The notes beneath the pieces are model-generated. The model saw nothing but the letters and a program-made list of their open reading frames with translations. It searched no databases and was not told the DNA's origin. The translations under genes and the position numbers were made by a program. Below are positions 7,294 to 15,766 of a DNA stretch of 52,092 nt, piece by piece (within the stretch, counting starts at the first letter, position 1; each line of letters opens with the position of its first letter). The DNA is from Paraburkholderia oxyphila NBRC 105797 (lineage in GTDB: Bacteria > Pseudomonadota > Gammaproteobacteria > Burkholderiales > Burkholderiaceae): NCBI RefSeq assembly GCF_000685075.1, contig NZ_BAYD01000068.1, positions 1 to 52,092 of the forward strand. Direction: 5' to 3'.

Positions 7294-10026
7294 ATGCTGC
7301 AGCGTGCCGCCGGCCTCATTCAGACGATTGAAGGCCAACGCCTGTACTCGAGCGACTATGCCCGCTGGCAACGCTGGGGGCCGTACCTGAGCGAGCGCCA
7401 GTGGGGCACGGTGCGCGAAGACTACAGCGAGCACGGCACCGCGTGGGACTACTTTCCGCACGACCACGCGCGCATGCGCGCCTATCGCTGGGGCGAGGAC
7501 GGCCTGGCAGGTTTTGCCGACGAGCGGCTCGCCTGGTGCTTTTCCGTTGCACTCTGGAACGGCCGCGACCCGATCCTGAAGGAGCGGCTGTTCGGCCTCA
7601 CGAACGAAGAGGGCAATCATGGCGAGGACGTGAAGGAACTGTACTTCTACCTCGACAGCACGCCGACGCATTCGTATATGCGCATGCTCTACAAGTACCC
7701 GCAGATCGCGTTTCCGTACCAGGACCTGATCGACGAGAACGCACGGCGCGGCGCCGACTTGCCCGAGTATGAAATCCTCGATACCGGCGTATTCGACGAC
7801 GAACGTTATTTCGACGTGCAGATCGAATACGCAAAGCACACGCCGGAAGATATTGTGATGCGCGTGGCGGTCGAGAATCGCGCGGAGCAGCACGCATCGC
7901 TCGACGTGCTGCCGCAGATCTGGGCACGCAACACGTGGTCGTGGAAGGCCACAGTCGGCAAGCCGTCGCTCACGCTCGTCTCGTCGTCGGACGGCGAACA
8001 CGTTCTCGCGCAGTGCAAGGGTGACAATTCGCACGAGCCGCTCGTCGTGACGGCGGCGTCGAAGGGGGGCGAGCGCGTCGAGTGGCTGTTCTGCGAGAAC
8101 GACACCAACGTGAAGCGGCTCTTTGGTATGGACGGTGGCGGCCCGTTCAAGGACGGCATCAACGACTATGTCGTGCATGGCCACGCAGACGCGATCCGGC
8201 GCGACGCCGGCACGAAGGCTGCCGCGCGGGTTCATCTCGAACTCGCGGCGCACGGCCGCGCCGTGCTCACGTTCCGCTGGCGGCCGCTGTGCGCGCCCAG
8301 GGACGAGGTGCCGCTCGACATCGACGCCCTTTTCGCGCACCGCATCGACGAAGCGGATGCGTTCTACGGCGCACTGCAGCGCGACATCGAGAGCGCAGAC
8401 GCGCGACTCGTGCAGCGCGAGGCACTCGCGGGCATCCTGTGGTCGAAGCAGTACTACCAGTACGACGTGCACCGCTGGATCGAAGGCGATCCGCTGCAGC
8501 CGCCGCCGCCCGCGGGCCGCCAGCGCGGGCGCAATGCGGATTGGCAGCATCTGTGCAATGCGGACATCCTCTCGATGCCGGACAAGTGGGAGTATCCGTG
8601 GTACGCATCGTGGGACCTCGCCTTCCAGGCGGCCGCGTTCGCACTGGTCGATCCGATGTTCGCGAAGAAGCAAATGCTGCTGCTCGTGAAGGACCGCTAC
8701 CAGCATCCGAACGGCCAGCTACCCGCGTACGAGTGGGCATTCGGCGACGCGAATCCACCGGTGCATGCGTGGGCCGCGTGGCGTGTCTATGAGATCGATC
8801 GCTCGATCACGGGAAAGGGCGATCGGGAATTTCTCGAGCTGGTCTTCCACAAACTGCTGCTGAATTTTTCCTGGTGGGTCAACCGCAAGGATGCGGACGG
8901 CCACAACATCTTTCAGGGCGGCTTCCTCGGGCTCGACAACGTCGGCATCTTCGACCGCTCGTCGCCGCTGCCAACGGGCGGCCGTCTCGATCAGGCGGAC
9001 GGCACCGCGTGGATGGCTGCGTATGCGCTGGACCTGATGCGCATTGCGCTCGAGCTCGCGTTCGAGAATCACGTGTTCGTCGACATCGGCGTGAAGTTCT
9101 TCGAGCACTTTCTGTATATCGCGGGCGCCGTGAGTTGCGATGACGGCTGCGAGACCGGACTGTGGGACAGCGTCGACGAATTCTTCTACGACAAGCTGCG
9201 GCTGCCCGACGGCACCGCCGTGCCGTTGCGGATGCGCTCGATCGTCGGGCTGATTCCGTTCTTCGCGGTGCGGGTGCTCGAGGAGCGGGTGCACGGCGGC
9301 CTGCCAGGCCTGCGCGACCGGCTCGTCTGGTTTCTCGAGCACCGGCCCGACCTTGCCCGGCTCGTGTCGCGCTGGAACGCGCCGGGCAAGGGCAATTCGC
9401 TGCTGCTGTCGCTCTTGCGCGGGCATCGGATGAAGGCATTGCTGCGGCGCGTCCTCGACGAAAGCGAGTTCCTCTCGGACCATGGCGTACGCGCGCTATC
9501 GCGCACCCACCTCGACGAGCCTTTCGTCTACGGCTACCACGGCTGCCATTTCTGCGTCAAATACCTGCCCGCCGAATCGGACTCGCGCGTGTTCGGCGGC
9601 AATTCGAACTGGCGCGGCCCGGTGTGGATGCCGGTCAACTATTTGCTGATCGAGTCGCTGTACGAATTCCACCGCTACTACGGCGACGACTTTCTCGTCG
9701 AGTATCCGACTGGCTCGGGCGCGAAGCTGTCGCTCGCGCAGATCGCCGACGAGCTTGCGCGCCGCGTCACGACACTGTTTCTGCTCGACCGCAACAACGA
9801 GCGTCCGGTGATGGGTGCCTACCCGCTGCTGCAGGCTGATCCGCGTTGCCGCGACCTCGTGCTGTTTCACGAGTACTTCCACGGCGACAGCGGGCGCGGC
9901 GTCGGCGCATCGCACCAGACAGGCTGGACCGCGCTCGTCGCATTGATGCTGCAGCCGCGCGTGATGAGTCCATCGGGCAACGTCCCCGTCGCGGGCGAGT
10001 TCAAGGAGGTGGGGGTGGTCAAGTGA
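7294..10026 (+). CDS. GH63-like glucosidase (MGH1-like glycoside hydrolase domain)
   Basis: A 910-residue cytoplasmic protein with the composition and length of bacterial GH63-related glucosidases: ERLFGLTNEEGNHGEDVKE near 98-116, WSKQYYQYDVHRWIEGD near 385, NADILSMPDKWEYPWYASWDLAFQ near 424 and the C-terminal FGGNSNWRGPVWMPVNYL near 768, the last typical of the (alpha/alpha)6 catalytic domain. The exact substrate (alpha-glucosides, glucosylglycerate-like compounds or glucan ends) is not decided by sequence. GGGAG at 7283-7287 lies six bases from the ATG. It follows the debranching enzyme by 142 bases, and its stop overlaps the start of the CHAT gene. Confidence 0.85.
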   Translation: MLQRAAGLIQTIEGQRLYSSDYARWQRWGPYLSERQWGTVREDYSEHGTAWDYFPHDHARMRAYRWGEDGLAGFADERLAWCFSVALWNGRDPILKERLFGLTNEEGNHGEDVKELYFYLDSTPTHSYMRMLYKYPQIAFPYQDLIDENARRGADLPEYEILDTGVFDDERYFDVQIEYAKHTPEDIVMRVAVENRAEQHASLDVLPQIWARNTWSWKATVGKPSLTLVSSSDGEHVLAQCKGDNSHEPLVVTAASKGGERVEWLFCENDTNVKRLFGMDGGGPFKDGINDYVVHGHADAIRRDAGTKAAARVHLELAAHGRAVLTFRWRPLCAPRDEVPLDIDALFAHRIDEADAFYGALQRDIESADARLVQREALAGILWSKQYYQYDVHRWIEGDPLQPPPPAGRQRGRNADWQHLCNADILSMPDKWEYPWYASWDLAFQAAAFALVDPMFAKKQMLLLVKDRYQHPNGQLPAYEWAFGDANPPVHAWAAWRVYEIDRSITGKGDREFLELVFHKLLLNFSWWVNRKDADGHNIFQGGFLGLDNVGIFDRSSPLPTGGRLDQADGTAWMAAYALDLMRIALELAFENHVFVDIGVKFFEHFLYIAGAVSCDDGCETGLWDSVDEFFYDKLRLPDGTAVPLRMRSIVGLIPFFAVRVLEERVHGGLPGLRDRLVWFLEHRPDLARLVSRWNAPGKGNSLLLSLLRGHRMKALLRRVLDESEFLSDHGVRALSRTHLDEPFVYGYHGCHFCVKYLPAESDSRVFGGNSNWRGPVWMPVNYLLIESLYEFHRYYGDDFLVEYPTGSGAKLSLAQIADELARRVTTLFLLDRNNERPVMGAYPLLQADPRCRDLVLFHEYFHGDSGRGVGASHQTGWTALVALMLQPRVMSPSGNVPVAGEFKEVGVVK

Positions 10027-13000
10027 GGATTCCTCTTTCGACACCGCGAGTCCTGCGCTGCCGCCTTGTGCTCCATCTCGCCACGGCCATACTGCTTGCG
10101 TGCGCCGTCCAGGCGTCGAGCGCCCAGTCGATCGTTCCCCGGGACCCGGCCGATGCGGGTTTGCCCGTCGAGGTGGACGGACGACACATCGCGGAACTCG
10201 AAGCCCGTGCCGCGGCATCTGTGCCCGAGGGGGCATCGGACGCCGACCTGTGCGCGTTTTATCAGGCGCGAGGGCTGGCCAACTATAGCCTCGGGCGTTA
10301 TCCGGAAGCGATTTCCGATCTATCGCAGGCGGCTCAGTTAAGCCCGCCAACGCAGAAAGTCACCGAGCGCTGCGATAAATGGCGCATTCGATATGATCTT
10401 TCGACCGCCTATGCCGCTTCGGGTGACATCGTTGCCCAGATCGACTATTTGAAGCGCACGCTTGCAGCCATGCCAGCGTCGGCGCTGCGTCACCAGGCCT
10501 ATTTCCACGCGCGCCTCGCCGATGCCTATATGGCGCTGGGCATGCTGAATGAGTCCGGTGAGGAATTGCAGCAGGTCAAAAACATGCTGTCCGACGCAGG
10601 AGACGAAAGCAGCGGTGGGTTCAAGGACCTGGATCTGGCGGTGGTCTACTCGCTGGAGGGACGGCTGCAGATGGTGCAGGGCAACTACCGGGCTGCCGAG
10701 GACCTCGAACGGCGAGAAGTCGACGCACGTCGACGTTTCCTGGCCGAGCTGAACGACAGGCACACGCCGGACAGCGCCGTGGTGCGGTGGCATCGAGAGG
10801 CATTGACATCGGCAGAACGCAGGTTGGTGGCCACGCTCGTCAGCGAGGGCAAGTTGGGTGAAGCCGCCTACTACGCTCGCGAGTCCCTGGCCGAAACCCT
10901 GGCCCTGTCCGGCCCGAGCACCGTCGCTACCAGTGCGGCGCTCAAACAGCTAGGCGTGATCCGGCTTCAGCAAGGCCAGCTGGACCAGGCCGCGGCGCTG
11001 TTGGAGCAGGCGCTGCAATCCGTTCAGCAAGCGCAGGTACAACCGTATTCGCTGGCCTTGGCGGACCGTCGCGCATGGATCGGACTCGTGCAGGTCATGC
11101 GGGAAAATTGGACAGAGGCGGCCAATACCTTTGCCGCTCGTGATGCCGGCCAGCGACGCAGCCCTGAGCAATTCGCGCAGCGCGGATCGAGCAATCTCGA
11201 CTGGGCATTTGCGTTGCAAAATAGCGGCCAGCCCGCACGCGCCGAAGCCATGTTGCGACGCATGCTTGCGTGGAGACAGCGTCACCGGTTCAGCGATCCC
11301 CTTGTGACCGCCTATATACGAGGATACCTGGCGAACGCGCTGGCTGCGCAACACAAGCAAGACGAGGCTTTGGAGCAATACCGGCTCTCGCTCCCGGAGA
11401 TAACCGGACTGAACGGGTCTGAATCGGGCGGATCCGACAGCGACTGGCCGGGCGGATTTGTGCGCCAATACCGGCTGCGCGTGGTCGTCGAAGGATATCT
11501 GGAACTGCTTGCGAACATGCAGGCGTCCGGTGCATCGAAACCGGGCGTCGATGTCGCGAATGAGGCGTTCAAAGTCGCCGATATTGCACGCAACTCCGCT
11601 GTGCAGCAGGCGGTCGTTGCGAGTGTGGCTCGCGCCAACCTGCCGGACCCGCAGCTCGCCGCACTAGCCCGCCGCGAGCAAGATGCCGCAAATCGCGCAC
11701 AGTCGCTCGGTCATCTGCTCGAGCATTTGACTGCCTTGCCGCCCTCGCAGATTGACGACGCGACGGTGACGGCGCTCGAGCGTGAGCTACATGGCGCGGC
11801 CGGGCAGCAAGCCAGTTTGAGAAAGGAGATCAATGATCGATTCCCTGGCTACGCCGACTTGACCGAGCCACGTCCAGCGTCGATCGATGACGTACGGCGA
11901 CTGTTTCGGCCGGGCGAGGCCCTCGTCGCGATTTATGTCGGCACCCGTCAAACGTATGTCTGGACGCTGTCTGGCGAGCGAACAAGCTTTCGGGCGGTTG
12001 GCGTCGCCCGTCAGCACTGGCGGGAGCAGGTCGCGTTGCTGCGGCAGAGCGTCGATCTCTCGGACGGTCGGATCAAGCCCTTCGATGTCGCCGATGCGCA
12101 GCGGCTCTATTCCGTGCTGCTCGGTCCGGACGCTGACCTGTGGGCATCGGCACGGACGCTCGACGTGATTCCGGACGGCCCGCTTGGGCAGGTTCCCTTC
12201 GCCCTTCTACTGACGGAACCCGGCGATATCCCTCGACCCGGCACGCGTGGCACCTATGCGGACATGCCCTGGCTCATCAAAAAGCTTGCGATCGAACAGT
12301 ATCCATCGGCCAGCGGATTGGTTGCGCTGCGCAAGGCAGCGCCTGTGGCGAGCGAGCGTCGGCCATTTGTTGGCTTTGGCGATCCCGTGTTTGACCTGGA
12401 CGCGCAGCGAGCCACCACGACGCGCAGCCTGGCGGTTCGCCACCTCGCCATGACGCCCTCCCTGCCTGACTCGGCTGGCGTAGCCGAACCCGCGAAGCAG
12501 GCCAGCCAACCAGCGGCTGTGCTGCCAGACGCGTCGGCCATGCCGGCCATCTCGCCAGGCGAGGTTTATTCATATCTCCCGGCACTCCCCGATACCGGCG
12601 ACGAACTTCGCGACATGGCCAAGGTGATGGGTGCCGACCCGCAGCGCGATCTCTTTCTTCAACGCCGGGCGACGGTCTGCAACGTGAAAGCCACCGACCT
12701 GTCGCAATACCGCGTCGTGGCCTTTGCAACCCACAGCCTCGCCGCCGGCGAAGTCATCGGACTCGACGAGCCCGTGCTTGCGATGTCCAATCCCGCACTC
12801 GTACACGACGAGTGCAGCAACGGCTTTCTGAGTCTCGACGACGTGTTCGCGCTCAAACTCGACGCGGACTGGGTGGTGCTGTCGGCATGCGACACAGGGA
12901 GCGCGGATGGCGTGGGCAACGAAGCGGTCTCCGGACTTGGCCGGGCCTTCTTTTATGCCGGTGCGCGCAGCCTGCTGGTCTCGAACTGGGCAGTGGAGAC

Positions 13001-13178
13001 GGTCTCCGCGCGGCTGCTGACCACGGGGCTATTTCGGATACAAGCCGCCAATCGAGGCATCACGCGAGCCGAGGCGCTGCGGCAATCCATGCTCGAACTC
13101 ATGTCCGCGCGAGGCAGCGACTACGGGCATCCGGCATTCTGGGCGGCTTTTTCGCTAGTGGGCGACGGAGCACGTTGA
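10023..13178 (+). CDS. Exported TPR-CHAT domain protein (caspase-like protease)
   Basis: A 1051-residue protein that starts at GTG 10023, overlapping the glucosidase stop (GTGA); AAGGAGGT sits at 10003-10010. It begins with a signal peptide ending near QASSAQS. Helical repeats in residues about 60-480 have TPR character (for example RGLANYSLGRYPEAISDLSQA and QLDQAAALLEQAL). The C-terminal CHAT domain carries VIPDGPLGQVPFALL, then the presumed catalytic pair: His904 in FATHSLA and Cys956 in LSACDTG, followed by GLGRAFFYAGARSLLVSNW. CHAT proteins are caspase-clan cysteine peptidases; the periplasmic ones are poorly understood. Overlap with the glucosidase implies coupled translation. The OmpA-domain protein downstream is a likely partner. 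Confidence 0.88.
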   Translation: MRIPLSTPRVLRCRLVLHLATAILLACAVQASSAQSIVPRDPADAGLPVEVDGRHIAELEARAAASVPEGASDADLCAFYQARGLANYSLGRYPEAISDLSQAAQLSPPTQKVTERCDKWRIRYDLSTAYAASGDIVAQIDYLKRTLAAMPASALRHQAYFHARLADAYMALGMLNESGEELQQVKNMLSDAGDESSGGFKDLDLAVVYSLEGRLQMVQGNYRAAEDLERREVDARRRFLAELNDRHTPDSAVVRWHREALTSAERRLVATLVSEGKLGEAAYYARESLAETLALSGPSTVATSAALKQLGVIRLQQGQLDQAAALLEQALQSVQQAQVQPYSLALADRRAWIGLVQVMRENWTEAANTFAARDAGQRRSPEQFAQRGSSNLDWAFALQNSGQPARAEAMLRRMLAWRQRHRFSDPLVTAYIRGYLANALAAQHKQDEALEQYRLSLPEITGLNGSESGGSDSDWPGGFVRQYRLRVVVEGYLELLANMQASGASKPGVDVANEAFKVADIARNSAVQQAVVASVARANLPDPQLAALARREQDAANRAQSLGHLLEHLTALPPSQIDDATVTALERELHGAAGQQASLRKEINDRFPGYADLTEPRPASIDDVRRLFRPGEALVAIYVGTRQTYVWTLSGERTSFRAVGVARQHWREQVALLRQSVDLSDGRIKPFDVADAQRLYSVLLGPDADLWASARTLDVIPDGPLGQVPFALLLTEPGDIPRPGTRGTYADMPWLIKKLAIEQYPSASGLVALRKAAPVASERRPFVGFGDPVFDLDAQRATTTRSLAVRHLAMTPSLPDSAGVAEPAKQASQPAAVLPDASAMPAISPGEVYSYLPALPDTGDELRDMAKVMGADPQRDLFLQRRATVCNVKATDLSQYRVVAFATHSLAAGEVIGLDEPVLAMSNPALVHDECSNGFLSLDDVFALKLDADWVVLSACDTGSADGVGNEAVSGLGRAFFYAGARSLLVSNWAVETVSARLLTTGLFRIQAANRGITRAEALRQSMLELMSARGSDYGHPAFWAAFSLVGDGAR

Positions 13179-13320
13179 GCCGGCCTGCCGAGGTGCAAAC
13201 CGGCTTCGATTATGGCGAGCGTCCTTCCAAAAACGGCCCGAATCATCGATAACTCAACATGCAGGCGCTGCGTCGCCGCCTCCAACAACTCAGGACGTGA
13301 AGCGTGATGGAGACTCTGAT

Positions 13321-13914
13321 ATGTGGAATCTGACTCAGCCTGACTTTAATGCGGCCCGCGGGCGCAACGGTCTGCTTTTGGCGGTTCTGTGCGTCGCCAG
13401 CCTGGCACGCCTCGCCTGCGCCGCCGAACCCTTGATACAAGAGCAGGACGTCGATGAGCAATCGATCATCCAGGCGCTGACACCAGAAAAGGCCGAGAAT
13501 CGTGTGGTCACTCGCGGATTGAGGTACAGGGATCCTGGTACCGGGAGTGACTCGCTGGCACCCGCGAGCAAGCCGTCCGTGGCGTTGTTGATCACCTTCT
13601 CGACTAACTCGACAACATTGACCAACGGCGCGCGTGCCGCGCTTGACAAGGTCGCGCACGCGCTACAGTCAACTCAATTGTCAGAATATAAGTTCCGCAT
13701 TGAGGGGCACGCCGACCCCCGAGGTTCGGCCGTCGCGAACATGAAGCTCTCCGCGGATCGCGCCGTGGCCGTCCTGGATTACCTCACGCGTGGGGACGGC
13801 ATCGCGCCCGAGCGTCTTTCTGCGGTCGGAAAGGGTTCATCCGAGCCCCTGAACACGCGTAATCCGGCCGCACCGGAGAACCGGCGCGTGACGATCGTGA
13901 GGCTGCCTGACTGA
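13321..13914 (+). CDS. Exported OmpA-domain (peptidoglycan-binding) protein
   Basis: A 197-residue protein with an N-terminal export signal (hydrophobic LLLAVLCVASLARLACA) and a C-terminal OmpA-like domain, residues about 85-195: LITFSTNSTTLTNGARAALD, the glycan-binding core FRIEGHADPRGSAVANMKLS, and the end RRVTIVRLPD. It should bind peptidoglycan in the periplasm. No lipobox is seen, so it may be soluble. ATG 13321 is preferred over GTG 13297 because GGAG at 13309-13312 gives an eight-base spacer. It follows the CHAT protease by 142 bases on the same strand, suggesting a shared envelope role. Confidence 0.85.
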   Translation: MWNLTQPDFNAARGRNGLLLAVLCVASLARLACAAEPLIQEQDVDEQSIIQALTPEKAENRVVTRGLRYRDPGTGSDSLAPASKPSVALLITFSTNSTTLTNGARAALDKVAHALQSTQLSEYKFRIEGHADPRGSAVANMKLSADRAVAVLDYLTRGDGIAPERLSAVGKGSSEPLNTRNPAAPENRRVTIVRLPD

Positions 13915-13960
13915 CCAACTCGTTTATCCATGCCTTGGGCAACGTCGTGGCTCTCACGTG

Positions 13961-14185
13961 TCACGCCGGCCGTTGGCAAATCACGCCATACCAGCCCAGC
14001 CCGCGCCAGGTCTCGTATCCCGGCGTCGCGGCGAACGCAACAATCGTGCCGTCGGCGGTGCGATAAAAGCCCGTCTGCTTGCCGTCGGATTGCAGGTGGA
14101 AGCGCTCGGTCAGGATGCCTCTCTCGTCGGACGCAGCGATCACGCGAAACGACGAGTCGACAATCATGCAGCGGCATATTGTCAA
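13961..14185 (-). pseudogene. C-terminal remnant of a probable signalling/sensor protein
   Basis: A 74-codon minus-strand frame reads IVDSSFRVIAASDERGILTE, then a YRTADGTIVAFAATPGYETW stretch and RGLGWYGVICQRPA before its stop. This looks like the tail of a larger sensory protein (I recall similar GYET-RGLGWYGV endings in Burkholderiales signalling proteins, with moderate certainty). No ribosome site or full domain precedes it, and upstream sequence belongs to the promoter of the next hydrolase gene. It is best read as a truncated leftover. The rest of 13915-14290 holds nothing else I recognise. Confidence 0.5.
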
Positions 14186-14290
14186 CCGCAGCTTAACGCT
14201 GGTGTCTTTAAAGGCGCGTTTTTCTTATCCAAAGACGCGCCTATGATGAAATCCATCGCACCAGACATTTCCACGCGGGAGCATCCGACC

Positions 14291-15229
14291 ATGACGATCA
14301 CCAGCAACATCAGAACCGTCACCTACAAAAACCTCGGTTGGCATTCGGCCGCCGACATCTATTTGCCGCCGAACTTCGACGAGACGAAAAAATATCCGGC
14401 AATCGTGAGCACGCATCCGATCGGCAGCTGCAAGGAACAGACCTCCGGCAATGTCTACGCAGCCGCGCTGGCGAAGGAAGGCTTTGTCGTCATTGCGTTC
14501 GATGCGAGCTTCCAGGGCGCCAGCGGCGGGGAGCCGCGCTTCATCGAAGATCCGGCGATCCGCGTTTCGGACATCCGTTTCGCCATCGACTACCTGGTGA
14601 CGCTGCCCTATGTCGACGAGAACCGCATCGGCGCGATCGGCGTGTGCGGCGGCGGCGCCTACACGATTAGCGCTGCCATGACCGACCGCCGCATCAGGGC
14701 CCTGACGTCGATCACCGGCGTCAACTTCGGCAGGCTGATGCGCGAGGGCTTCAGCAATTTCGATCCCGTGAGCGCGCTGGAAGCCATGGCCAGGCAGCGC
14801 ACCGCGGAGGCCAAGGGCGCGCAGCGCAACGTCATCAACTATCTGCCTGGCTCGGTGGAGGAGGGCAGGAAGAACGGCGTGACGGATATCGACGTGCTGG
14901 AGGCGACGGACTACTACACGTCCCCTCGCGGCCAGCAACCGCATGGGGCCACCAGCGGGCTGTTCTCGTTCAACAGCGCCGCCATGGGCTGGGATGCCTT
15001 CCTGCAAGCCGAAGTGCTGCTCACGCAGCCGTTGATGATCGTCATTGGCGACAAGCCCGGCGGTTTCGGTGCGTACCGCGACGGCTGGGAGATTTACGGC
15101 CGCGCGGCGTCGAAGGACAAGCACATCGTAGTGGCCGAAGGCTGGTCGCACTACGACCTCTATGACAAGCCCGAGCCTGTGGCGCTCGCGCTGGCCAAAG
15201 TGGTGCCGTTCTTCAAGGAGCACCTGTAA
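14291..15229 (+). CDS. Alpha/beta hydrolase with a cysteine nucleophile elbow
   Basis: A 312-residue hydrolase related to the YcjY/dienelactone-hydrolase-like group. It has IYLPPNF and a conserved THPIGSCKEQT (41-51), the elbow IGVCGGGAY (Cys119 where most relatives carry Ser), an acid in IVIGDKPGG, and a late His in GWSHYDLYD. A Cys-Asp-His triad is known for dienelactone hydrolase, so activity is plausible; the substrate is unknown. Start ATG 14291 has GGGAG at 14277-14281. An ATG at 14243 adds sixteen residues without a ribosome site. A GC-rich hairpin follows the stop at 15244-15266. Confidence 0.82.
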   Translation: MTITSNIRTVTYKNLGWHSAADIYLPPNFDETKKYPAIVSTHPIGSCKEQTSGNVYAAALAKEGFVVIAFDASFQGASGGEPRFIEDPAIRVSDIRFAIDYLVTLPYVDENRIGAIGVCGGGAYTISAAMTDRRIRALTSITGVNFGRLMREGFSNFDPVSALEAMARQRTAEAKGAQRNVINYLPGSVEEGRKNGVTDIDVLEATDYYTSPRGQQPHGATSGLFSFNSAAMGWDAFLQAEVLLTQPLMIVIGDKPGGFGAYRDGWEIYGRAASKDKHIVVAEGWSHYDLYDKPEPVALALAKVVPFFKEHL

Positions 15230-15243
15230 TCGTTCAGGAGACC

Positions 15244-15266
15244 GCCGGTGCGATGTCCGCGCCGGC
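15244..15266 (+). terminator. Hairpin after the Cys-type hydrolase
   Basis: GCCGG-T-GCG pairs with CGC-G-CCGGC around an ATGTC loop, starting fifteen bases after the stop codon. There is no T run, so it would be a weak or factor-assisted terminator. Confidence 0.35.
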
Positions 15267-15585
15267 AGGGGCCGATCCATCATCCAGTTAAATCGGATAC
15301 CTGAATAAACAAGGTACTGGTGCGGCGGAGCCGCTGCAAGAATTTACAAATACCGTTCAGAAGCGATGGTGCAGATTGCACACGCTATTTTGCCTCTGGA
15401 ATGCCGTCCTGTTCAATTGAGCCAACTCGCTCCCCCTGTGGTTCATGGGATGCGCCACCTGAGTTGACGACATTGTTTTCACTCTTGAAGCGGTGGATAT
15501 TTGTCGCTCTCTTACGACACACATGGGTCGCGAAACCCGATTCATTTTCATCTGTAGAGCCGGGAAGCCCCTACACTCAAGGCTG

Positions 15586-15614
15586 CCGGGCGCCGCATCC
15601 CGGTTGCGTTTTTT
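15586..15614 (+). terminator. Intrinsic-terminator-like hairpin with T run
   Basis: CCGGG and CCCGG form a 5-bp stem with an 8-base loop, followed five bases later by six T residues. It could end read-through from the left before the porin promoter. The stem is short, so the call is tentative. Confidence 0.35.
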
Positions 15615-15766
15615 GAAAGACTGAGTTTCGGCGCGTCACCTCCAATTTGCAAAGCAGCTACGTAAACTTGCGCGCAGTTCCACGCAAGCGCTTATAGCAG
15701 CACTGCGCCGTAGTGTGTAGCAGGAAGCTGCAAATTCATTCACTCCAATGATCGGGTAGAAGGCAA

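Larger units (their letters stand above)
15230..15766 (+). other. 537-base intergenic region before the porin
   Basis: It holds a GC hairpin just after the hydrolase, a terminator-like hairpin with a T run at 15586-15614, and presumably the porin promoter. Short open frames here lack ribosome sites and protein-like content. Base composition is lower in G+C than in the flanking genes, as expected for a promoter of a highly expressed porin. Confidence 0.4.

Noticed and set aside
13958..14290. N-terminal extension of the Cys-type hydrolase
   Set aside because: The frame is open, but the only good ribosome site is before ATG 14291, and the extension overlaps the sensor remnant.
15320..15616. 98-codon frame in the porin upstream region
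   Set aside because: No ribosome site, biased composition, and it overlaps a terminator-like hairpin.
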